Part shown: in pieces, positions 43,100 through 50,584 of the stretch | Position numbering within the stretch: the first letter of the stretch is position 1 | How the letters are laid out: each line of letters starts with the position of its first letter | Translations under genes and position numbers: made by a program | The notes under the pieces: model-generated | Seen by the model: only the letters and a program-made list of their open reading frames with translations | Told to the model about the DNA's origin: nothing | The model's database searches: none | Source of the DNA: an uncultured Bacteroidales bacterium | Lineage (GTDB): Bacteria > Bacteroidota > Bacteroidia > Bacteroidales > Bacteroidaceae | Length of the DNA stretch: 54,088 nucleotides | Reading direction: 5' to 3' | Assembly: GCA_902798685.1 (NCBI GenBank) | Contig: CADBXO010000021.1 | Span: 1-54,088, forward strand

Positions 43100-46000
43100 A
43101 TGAAAACAAAACTATTGCTTTTCGCGGCAACAGTCTTTACGGCTTTGTCGCTCCAGGCTCAGACGCCTGATCCCAATTTCTTCATTTACCTGTGCTTTGG
43201 CCAGTCCAACATGGAGGCCGGCGCCACTCCGGCTGATCAGGACAAGGATTGGAACGATCCCCGTTTCCAGTTTGTATCGGCCGTGGATATGCCGCGTTAC
43301 AACCGCGTAAAAGGTGAATGGTATACCGCAACACCCCCTATCTGCCGTCAGAGCAACAACATGGGTCCGGTCGATTTCTTTGGCCGCAAGATGATTGAGG
43401 AGCTCCCCGAGCAGTACCGTGTAGGTGTAATCAACGTCTCTGTAGCCGGCGCCAAGCTGGAACTCTGGGACAAGGATGCCTGCGAGGAGTACCTTGCAAT
43501 GGAGGCCGCCGATCCCAGCCGCAACTGGCTTGTGAATATGGCCAAGGAGTATGATATGAACTGCTATCAGCGCATTGTCGATATGGCCAAGATCGCTCAG
43601 AAGAGCGGTGTCATAAAGGGTATGCTGGTACATCAGGGTGAATCCAACCCCGACGATGACCAGTGGTGCGCACGCCTCAAGAAGATCCATGATGACCTGT
43701 GCGCCGACCTGGGTCTGAACCCCGACGAGATACCTCTGCTTGCCGGTGAGCTCAAGCAGGCTGAGCAGGGCGGCGTTTGTGCTGCATTCAACGAGGTTGT
43801 TCTGGCTAACCTTCCCAAGGTCATGAAGAACGGTTACGTAATCTCATCACTGGGCTGCGAGAGCACCGGTGACCAGTTCCATTTCAGCACCGAGGGTATG
43901 CGCCTTATGGGTTACCGTATGGCCGAGAAGATGCTGCAGCTGCAGGGATTCAAGCCCGTCCAGGAGCGTTCAGTTACCCTGAACCTCAAGAAGAAGGGTC
44001 TTGGAATCGAGGTAAGCCCCACTCTGTCAGGTATCTTCTTTGAGGACATCAACCAGTCACTTGACGGCGGTATCTGCGCACAGCTTATCCAGAACCACTC
44101 ATTCCAGGCATACAATGTGCCCGATGCACCCGCACGTGACAAGCAGAAAGAGTTCTCATATTCAGACACTGTATTCTTTGGCTGGACAGTCCTGAAAGGT
44201 GAAGGCGCTGTAGGTCAGGCTCACGCAGTTGCCGACAAGCCTCTGGTCAAGGACCTAAAACGTTACTACGACTTTGATCCCAACGATAAGTATGACGATG
44301 AGCTACGCTACGCCCAGTACAGCGTCAAGTTTGACATTGACACCATAGGCAGTGGATTCGGAATAGCAGCCAACGGTTACGGCACAGCCCCCAATGACCG
44401 CCGCGGCTACTACTCAAACAACACCCAGAAGGCCTCTATCCCCGCCGTACAGGGTGTAAGCTACGACCTTACCCTCTATCTGGCCGGTCAGTCATATCCC
44501 GGAACCATCAAGGTTTGCCTTGAGGATGCAAACGGACAGGCAAACTCAAACGTAATTACCATATCAGGCCTCAAGAACGACTGGCAGAAATACACCAGCC
44601 AACTCAAGGCCGAACGCTCTGTTGACAGCCGTCTGAGCATCATGGCCGATGCAGCCGGTACATTCTGGCTTGACTACGTAACACTGCTCCCCGAGGCTTC
44701 ACAGCTCTGGCAGGATGGCAAATTCGGCCCCTTCCGCAAGGATCTGATGCAGGCTCTGGCTGATCTGCACCCCACATTCATGCGCTTCCCCGGCGGATGC
44801 GCCAGTGAGGGTACCAACTACTTCGGCCAGCCCTTCTGGAAAAACTCCATCGGCCCCGAGGAGGAGCGTATAGGATTCCGCAACCACTGGGGTTACTGGA
44901 CATCACAGTACGTAGGATTCTATGAGTATCTGCTTATGGCAGAGTCACTTGGAGCAACTCCCCTGCCCGTTCTCAACAACGGCGTAACCTGCCAGTTTGC
45001 AGGCCATCAGTACATTGCTCCGCTAGAGACCGAGGCCGACCGCAAGCGTTTCCACGACATATTTGTATGTGACGCCCTTGACTTCATAGAGTTCTGCAAC
45101 GGCGGCACAGACACCAAGTGGGGCAAGATGCGTGCCGATATGGGACATCCCGAGCCCTTCAACCTCAAGTACCTGGGCATCGGTAACGAGAACAAGGGAC
45201 CGGAGTTCTGGGAGCGTTTTGACATCATATATAAAGAGGTGCAGGCAAAGTACCCGGATATCATCATCGTCTCTACCGCAGGTTCTGCCGCTGACGGTCC
45301 CGAGTTCAACGCCAACATGCATGAAATTGATGAGAAGTATCAGAACACCGTTGTCGATGAGCACTACTACCGCAACAACCAGTGGTTCTACACCAACGGT
45401 GACCGCTATAATGCCGATAAGGTTCGCGGAGCCGACGGCCTGACCTATGACCGCAACCGCCCCACCCGCGTATTCGTAGGTGAGTTCGCAAACAACAACA
45501 GCAACAACGATTATGCGTCTGCAATGGCCGAGGCCGCATACTGGACCAGCCTGGAGCGCAACTCCGATATGGTTGTAATGGCAGCCTACGCACCGCTGTT
45601 CTGCAAGAAAGGCTTCAACAAGTGGAACTCCAACCTCATCTGGTTCGATAACCGCGGTCTGTGGCGCACCACCAACTACTACTACCAGAAGCTCTTCTCA
45701 GAGGCCGGTAACCGCGCCTTCCAGATGACCGACGTAATGAACGGAGCCGAGGCCGATGCAAGCATCTACACCTCACCCACCGTCGACACCAACACCGGTG
45801 AGATCTACATCAAGTTCGTAAACTCTGAGGCAGTAGACAAAGAACTCACCATAAACATGGGTAAAGGCCAGAACCGCAAGAAATACACCGCCACAGTAGA
45901 GTTCATCTCCTCACACGACACCAAGATCAAGAATCAGGGAGACCAGAACACCTACGCCGGAGCACAGCCCCAAGCTCAAGCTCTCACCGGAGGCCGTCCC

Positions 46001-46156
46001 GGTCCCTTCGGAGGCTTCGGAGGAAACCGTAACCGTGTATCATACACCGAAGCAGTAGTCCCCCACACCAAGAACTACGGCACCATCAAAAAGCAGTTCC
46101 AAGTAACACTGCCCGAAAACTCAATCGGAATCATCAAGCTGACTCCTGCAAAATAA
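43100..46156 (+). CDS. carbohydrate esterase / GH51 arabinofuranosidase fusion
   Basis: The 1018-residue secreted protein joins two enzymes. After the signal peptide (ends near LQAQ at 20), residues 25-275 are an SGNH-type acetylesterase of the SASA/CE6 kind, with FGQSNMEAG (catalytic Ser), the second block HQGESN, and the His region DQFHFS. From about 290 a GH51 alpha-L-arabinofuranosidase follows: RFPGGCASEG, LGIGNENKG (acid/base Glu) and VGEFANNN (nucleophile Glu). A Gly-Pro-rich loop (GGRPGPFGGFGG) lies near the C-terminus. It would deacetylate and debranch arabinoxylan or pectin in one protein. An in-frame start 90 bases upstream overlaps the MgtC gene and is rejected. Confidence 0.9.
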   Translation: MKTKLLLFAATVFTALSLQAQTPDPNFFIYLCFGQSNMEAGATPADQDKDWNDPRFQFVSAVDMPRYNRVKGEWYTATPPICRQSNNMGPVDFFGRKMIEELPEQYRVGVINVSVAGAKLELWDKDACEEYLAMEAADPSRNWLVNMAKEYDMNCYQRIVDMAKIAQKSGVIKGMLVHQGESNPDDDQWCARLKKIHDDLCADLGLNPDEIPLLAGELKQAEQGGVCAAFNEVVLANLPKVMKNGYVISSLGCESTGDQFHFSTEGMRLMGYRMAEKMLQLQGFKPVQERSVTLNLKKKGLGIEVSPTLSGIFFEDINQSLDGGICAQLIQNHSFQAYNVPDAPARDKQKEFSYSDTVFFGWTVLKGEGAVGQAHAVADKPLVKDLKRYYDFDPNDKYDDELRYAQYSVKFDIDTIGSGFGIAANGYGTAPNDRRGYYSNNTQKASIPAVQGVSYDLTLYLAGQSYPGTIKVCLEDANGQANSNVITISGLKNDWQKYTSQLKAERSVDSRLSIMADAAGTFWLDYVTLLPEASQLWQDGKFGPFRKDLMQALADLHPTFMRFPGGCASEGTNYFGQPFWKNSIGPEEERIGFRNHWGYWTSQYVGFYEYLLMAESLGATPLPVLNNGVTCQFAGHQYIAPLETEADRKRFHDIFVCDALDFIEFCNGGTDTKWGKMRADMGHPEPFNLKYLGIGNENKGPEFWERFDIIYKEVQAKYPDIIIVSTAGSAADGPEFNANMHEIDEKYQNTVVDEHYYRNNQWFYTNGDRYNADKVRGADGLTYDRNRPTRVFVGEFANNNSNNDYASAMAEAAYWTSLERNSDMVVMAAYAPLFCKKGFNKWNSNLIWFDNRGLWRTTNYYYQKLFSEAGNRAFQMTDVMNGAEADASIYTSPTVDTNTGEIYIKFVNSEAVDKELTINMGKGQNRKKYTATVEFISSHDTKIKNQGDQNTYAGAQPQAQALTGGRPGPFGGFGGNRNRVSYTEAVVPHTKNYGTIKKQFQVTLPENSIGIIKLTPAK

Positions 46157-46165
46157 AGCCATTCA

Positions 46166-46193
46166 AGAACCAGTCGAGTTTTCGACTGGTTCT
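46166..46193 (+). terminator. terminator of the esterase-GH51 gene
   Basis: AGAACCAGTCGA pairs exactly with TCGACTGGTTCT around GTTT, nine bases after the stop. The U-run is weak (TTCTTTCT). Confidence 0.7.
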
Positions 46194-46207
46194 TTCTCCA
46201 CTCCACA

Positions 46208-46240
46208 AAATAAGGTTGTCCACTTTGGGCAACCTTATTT
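46208..46240. terminator. second hairpin between convergent genes
   Basis: AAATAAGGTTG pairs exactly with CAACCTTATTT over 11 bases, with A-rich and T-rich flanks that fit a bidirectional terminator. Confidence 0.6.
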
Positions 46241-46245
46241 CTTCC

Positions 46246-46353
46246 AAAAGTCTATAGGGGGATTCAGGACTCTCGCACCCACGCGTGACCAGTGGGAGGG
46301 GCCCAAGCCATTGGCTTGGGAGGGCATTGTCCAGAATCCCCCTATAGACTTTT
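46246..46353. repeat. 108-bp palindromic element
   Basis: The arms 46246-46265 (starting AAAAGTCTATAGGGGG) and 46334-46353 are exact inverted copies over 20 bases, and pairing continues for four of the next five. Two inner hairpins follow: CCCAC/GTGGG at 46278-46296 and CCCAAGCC/GGCTTGGG at 46302-46320. It has no coding potential and no similarity in sequence to the element at 8637, but the same layout. Confidence 0.75.
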
Positions 46354-46362
46354 TCACCTAAT

Positions 46363-46397
46363 AAAAAAATCAGGGAACCCGAATGGATTCCCTGATT
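46363..46397 (-). terminator. terminator of the OMP_b-brl_3 gene
   Basis: AATCAGGGAA (46368-46377) pairs exactly with TTCCCTGATT (46388-46397), followed on the minus strand by seven U, 19 bases after the gene's stop. Confidence 0.85.
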
Positions 46398-46415
46398 CAA
46401 TATCTGTGGAGAGGA

Positions 46416-49400
46416 TTAGAAACGACCTCCCATGCCGCCGCCGAAGCCGCCGCCGCCCATAGGCATACCACCGCCCATGCCGCCGCCGAAGCCGCCCATG
46501 CCGCCGCCAAATCCGCCGCCGAAGCCGCCCATGTTACCACGGAGCTGAGCACGTGAGTTGCGGTCACCCATAAGTGACAGACGATAGGTCAGAGTTGCCA
46601 TGAAGTAGCTGGTGATATTCTTGCTCTCTGTATCACTACGTGAAGTAGCGCTCATTGAACGGCTGATAGTACTGCGCTGGTGCAGGATATCATAAGCTGC
46701 AAGTGACAGACTAGCCTTATTACCCTTCAGGAATGAGAATGACATTGAAGCGTTCCAGATAAGCTCGTCTCTGTTCATGTCACCATCATAACCACGACGG
46801 CTGTTCATGTTCAGGTCAGAACCCAGACGCATGTTTCTCCAAGGAATGTAAGCCATGACACTGGTACCGTAGCTGTAATCATATGTATCCATGTTACGGC
46901 TGGGATCAATATCATTGGTTGAGTGCTGATAACGCAGGCTACCGTCAAGAGAGATAGTCAGATAGTCATCACGGTACTCAGCTGACAGGCTCTCATTTGC
47001 ACCGATTGTCTTGGTTGTTCTCAGTTTAGCCTCCTGATTCAGCTCAGAAGCCCAACCTTCCTGATGCCGGAAGCTACCGGTTGTATTGCTCATGATTGAG
47101 TAACGGTCATCGGGGAATGTGTAGTTGTAAGTAAGATTCAGGTTTGCATCCCAGTTAGCCAGGAAACCATCCATGTTGACAGGTAAGCTCTCACTACCAC
47201 CATTCTCAAGTAGGATAGACTTGTTGGTAATCTGACGCATGGTGTTGCTCACGCTTATAGTGGTGTTGAAGCTACCCATTGTTACAGGATTGTACTTCTG
47301 ATAACCCAAACTCAAGTTGTTGTTGAAAGTAGGCTTCAGACCGGGGTTACCGCTTGATATTCTCAACGGGTTGCTGTCATCACGGATAGGAAGCAACTGC
47401 TGCATTGAGGGCTGGCTTGAACGTCCGTTATAACGGATGTTGATCTGCTCCTGACGGGTAACTCTGTAACGGAACTGTACTGTAGGAGTCCAGTTGAATA
47501 CTGTGCGCTCCAGGAGTGTATCCTTAAGACCCATACCAGTGTAGTTCATCTTTGAGTGCTGAGGCAGGATTGACAAACCTACTGTGAAGTTATATGACTG
47601 GTCTGTAGCATTCTTACGGAACTGCAACTGAATGGTCTGGTCGTAGTTGTAATAGTAAGAGTTTGTACTCTGAAGTGTATCCCTATCAGCAGGATTGGTT
47701 GTGTAATCCCAGTAGTTATTCAGACCGAAGTTTGCATCAGGAACATTATAAGTAGCACGGTCACTGTTCTGCTCGCTGTATGCATACTGATAGCTGAACT
47801 GCAGATATGTACCGGTTGCTATAGGCTCTGAATAGGTAGCCTGAATATTGTAGCTGTTACGGTCACTGGGATTGTCATTGAATCTTCTGATCAGATTCTG
47901 AGTGGGAACCGGAGTATAGTAGTAAGTCTGGTCATTGCGCTGCTTCTGCTCGCTCTCTGAGTGGCTCAGGTTGTAAGTACCACGAACTGATACGTTACGT
48001 CCACGGTTTCCGAAACGTCTTACGAACTGAATGTTACCGCTGGCCGATGTGCTCTTGCTAAGACTGTTGTTTGCACTGTTCTGAGTGTTCCAAATAGCCT
48101 TGTTGTAATAATCATAGAGAGAATCAACGAAATCAGCTACAGGGTCAAGACTTGCAGGATCAATGTCAAACTGCTCATAAGGATAGTTAGCTCTATTGTA
48201 GATAGTAGCTGTATCAAGAGGATCTGACATTATCTTCCAAGGATCGCTTCTGAACTGAGCCTGCTGTGACTCGCTCCAGCTGTCCGACTCACTGTATGAG
48301 AACTGAGGCTGGAAAAGCAAGCTGGTGTAATTGTCCTTATTCCACTCAATACGCATCTGAGCACTGATGCTGTTGCTACCGCTTCCGTTAGCACTTACAT
48401 TACGGCTCCAGGTCTCGGTGCTGGTATATGCATTCCATGAGTTGGTCTTTGAACTTGACTGGTTGTCACTGTGGCTCCAGTTTACGCTACCACCAAGCTC
48501 ATACTGATAGTTGTCTGAAGAAACCTCATTACCAAGGTTCATAGCGAAGTTGGCACCGGCTGAGTAGCTCTTGTTGACGCCGCCTCCGCCGCCCATCATG
48601 CCGCCGAAGCCGCCGCCCATGCCCATGCCGCCCATGCCCATTCCGACACCGCCGCCCATACGCATGCCGCCGAAGCCACCCATACCGCCTGAAGACTGGC
48701 TAGCAGAACCCATAATTGTGAACTGCTTGTCCTCATCGAAACGGTTAAGTGAAGCGTTAACCTGGTAGAGTGCTGCTACATCAAAGCCCTCCTTCTCAAG
48801 AGGAGCACCGCCACCGACTGAAAGGTTACCGAACCAACCCTTGGCCATACCCTTCTTAACCTGGAGGTCGAGCACTGTCTCTTCCTCACCGTCGTCAATA
48901 CCGGTCTGACGGGCCAGGTCACTCTGCTTCTCATAAGCCTTGACCTTCTCGATCATATCGGCTGTGAGCTGTGTCAGAGCAACGGTCTTATCATCATTGA
49001 AGAACTCCTTACCGTTAACAAGGATTCTTGATACTGACTTACCGTTAACGGTGATGTTACCGTCACTGCCAATCTGTACGCCAGGAAGCTTACGGATAAG
49101 GTCCTCAACAGATGAGCCCTCAGGAAGTTTGTAGGCTGCGCTGTTGAACATAACGGTATCATTGATCATCTGTACCTTTGCCACAACAGCTGAGATGGCA
49201 ACCTCTTCCAGCATCTGACCACCTCTCATGGTAATCTTACCAAGATCAGTTGTTGTTGAACCGGATCTGAGTGTGAAATTCTTATTTGCATCATCATAAC
49301 CGATGAAGGTTACATGTGCTACATAGTTACCAGCCTTGAGGTTGGCAACTACGAATGAGCCGTCTTCTTCAGTTGAAGCACCACCGATGAAAGTGGAGTC

Positions 49401-49553
49401 AGTTCCTGAAATCTGATAGATCGACACATTAGCGGGATAAAGAGGCTCAGCCGAGTCGAAATCGTAGACTGTACCTTTTACCGATAGATTCTGTGCGAAC
49501 AGCGCTGTGGCTGAAGTCGCCAGAAAAGCAAGCAGAGTGGCAATTCTTTTCAT
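46416..49553 (-). CDS. OMP_b-brl_3 outer-membrane receptor-like protein with Gly/Met-rich segments
   Basis: The 1045-residue protein has a signal peptide ending near LFAQ, a carboxypeptidase-regulatory-like domain at about residues 22-100 and a plug domain (LRKLPGVQIGSDGNITVNGK near 155). A large outer-membrane barrel of the OMP_b-brl_3 type (PF14905) follows, related to TonB-dependent receptors. Between plug and barrel lies a stretch of about 45 residues made almost only of Gly, Met and Phe (GGMGMGGGFGG), and the last 40 residues repeat the same composition. There is no SusD-like partner. It may transport a peptide, siderophore or metal; the low-complexity parts are unexplained. Confidence 0.85.
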   Translation of the reverse strand: MKRIATLLAFLATSATALFAQNLSVKGTVYDFDSAEPLYPANVSIYQISGTDSTFIGGASTEEDGSFVVANLKAGNYVAHVTFIGYDDANKNFTLRSGSTTTDLGKITMRGGQMLEEVAISAVVAKVQMINDTVMFNSAAYKLPEGSSVEDLIRKLPGVQIGSDGNITVNGKSVSRILVNGKEFFNDDKTVALTQLTADMIEKVKAYEKQSDLARQTGIDDGEEETVLDLQVKKGMAKGWFGNLSVGGGAPLEKEGFDVAALYQVNASLNRFDEDKQFTIMGSASQSSGGMGGFGGMRMGGGVGMGMGGMGMGGGFGGMMGGGGGVNKSYSAGANFAMNLGNEVSSDNYQYELGGSVNWSHSDNQSSSKTNSWNAYTSTETWSRNVSANGSGSNSISAQMRIEWNKDNYTSLLFQPQFSYSESDSWSESQQAQFRSDPWKIMSDPLDTATIYNRANYPYEQFDIDPASLDPVADFVDSLYDYYNKAIWNTQNSANNSLSKSTSASGNIQFVRRFGNRGRNVSVRGTYNLSHSESEQKQRNDQTYYYTPVPTQNLIRRFNDNPSDRNSYNIQATYSEPIATGTYLQFSYQYAYSEQNSDRATYNVPDANFGLNNYWDYTTNPADRDTLQSTNSYYYNYDQTIQLQFRKNATDQSYNFTVGLSILPQHSKMNYTGMGLKDTLLERTVFNWTPTVQFRYRVTRQEQINIRYNGRSSQPSMQQLLPIRDDSNPLRISSGNPGLKPTFNNNLSLGYQKYNPVTMGSFNTTISVSNTMRQITNKSILLENGGSESLPVNMDGFLANWDANLNLTYNYTFPDDRYSIMSNTTGSFRHQEGWASELNQEAKLRTTKTIGANESLSAEYRDDYLTISLDGSLRYQHSTNDIDPSRNMDTYDYSYGTSVMAYIPWRNMRLGSDLNMNSRRGYDGDMNRDELIWNASMSFSFLKGNKASLSLAAYDILHQRSTISRSMSATSRSDTESKNITSYFMATLTYRLSLMGDRNSRAQLRGNMGGFGGGFGGGMGGFGGGMGGGMPMGGGGFGGGMGGRF

Positions 49554-49715
49554 TTGATTGTAGTTATTTTTTGTTTTGATTGTATGCACACTTATGGAAA
49601 TACACCTTTACTATATTACAATTGACGCTTGGTTAAATGTGAAATTGACAAATTAACAAATAATTTACATTTGGATTAAAAATGTGGCTCATGGTTTAAT
49701 CACAACAATATTTTC

Positions 49716-49723
49716 TACCTTTG
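49716..49723 (+). promoter_or_regulatory. -7 box TACCTTTG of the esterase-GH operon
   Basis: TACCTTTG is a full consensus match, 41 bases before the ATG at 49764. The rest of the 210-bp gap is AT-rich and holds the promoter of the divergent receptor gene, for which I see no clear box. Confidence 0.6.
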
Positions 49724-49763
49724 TACTGGACGTTTTTAAATAACAATAACACTCATTTTGATT

Positions 49764-50561
49764 ATGAAAAAGATATTCATACTTCTCAGTTCATTTTTAA
49801 TGCTTCTGATGGCCGTTTCCTGTAATGAAGAAAAGGCTTCGACATCCGAATTCAGGGAGTTTGAGATCAAATGCCATGACGGTTCAGTCAGAAAAGGAGG
49901 TATCTATCTGCCCCAGGGTATCAAAGCCAAAGATGAACTGCCCGTTATCTATATGGCCGACGGACTTGTATTCAAGGATTGCAACTTTAAAAGCATGATG
50001 GACTCTCTGATCAGCTTAAAAGCCATCAGCCCCGTAGTCATAGCATGCTCATATGAGAACAAGATGTCAGTTCCGGGATATAAGGTATCATACCGTAATG
50101 CTGAATATGTTGAGGCTCTGGCCAAAAATGACAACACCCTGGCCCAACTGTTCGAGAATCACAACAAATTCTTTGTGGATGAATTCATACCTTATATAGA
50201 AAAGGAGGCTCCGGTATCCGAATCGGCCGCCGACAGGATATTCTTCGGCACATCAAACAGTGCCGATTACGGTATTACACTCAGCTTGCGTAACCAGGGA
50301 CTGATCAGTGAGTACTGGTGCTATTCACCCGTATTCTCAGATATCAAGGATTACGGAATGCTGTCATCTGAGACATCTTACAGAATATGTTGGGGAATCA
50401 AAGAGGAGGTCGGAATGGATGATTACTTCCCCAACCTGCTCAAGGACATAAGGAAACGCGGCGGAAAGGTTCATTCATGGGTCTTCAACGGAGGTCATGA
50501 CCGCGAAATGTGGAAATACTGGTTCAGTGAGGAACTCAAGACCCGTTTCCCTGCTAAATAA
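49764..50561 (+). CDS. putative esterase lipoprotein (esterase D-like)
   Basis: The 265-residue protein has a lipobox MAVSC (Cys20) and an alpha/beta fold of the putative-esterase kind (PF00756): LPVIYMADGL near residue 63, the nucleophile region FFGTSNSADYG with Ser near 159, and a C-terminal His in NGGHDREMW near 245. Such esterases often cleave acetyl or feruloyl groups from hemicellulose or pectin. It precedes a GH146/127 gene by 23 bases in what looks like a pectin- or arabinan-degrading operon. A TTG six bases upstream is in frame but not needed. Confidence 0.82.
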   Translation: MKKIFILLSSFLMLLMAVSCNEEKASTSEFREFEIKCHDGSVRKGGIYLPQGIKAKDELPVIYMADGLVFKDCNFKSMMDSLISLKAISPVVIACSYENKMSVPGYKVSYRNAEYVEALAKNDNTLAQLFENHNKFFVDEFIPYIEKEAPVSESAADRIFFGTSNSADYGITLSLRNQGLISEYWCYSPVFSDIKDYGMLSSETSYRICWGIKEEVGMDDYFPNLLKDIRKRGGKVHSWVFNGGHDREMWKYWFSEELKTRFPAK

Positions 50562-50584
50562 TAATCTTACAATTACTACCCAAT

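Noticed and set aside
46246-46353. Integron attC-like site
   Set aside because: Palindromic ends and inner hairpins resemble attC in shape, but there is no core-site sequence, integrase or cassette array, and the arms are longer and more perfect than attC.
48571-48768. Plus-strand frame rich in Pro and Met
   Set aside because: It is the shadow of the Gly/Met-rich segment of the receptor gene on the other strand.
46416-49553. SusC of a polysaccharide utilisation locus
   Set aside because: The barrel is of the OMP_b-brl_3 type and there is no SusD gene beside it.
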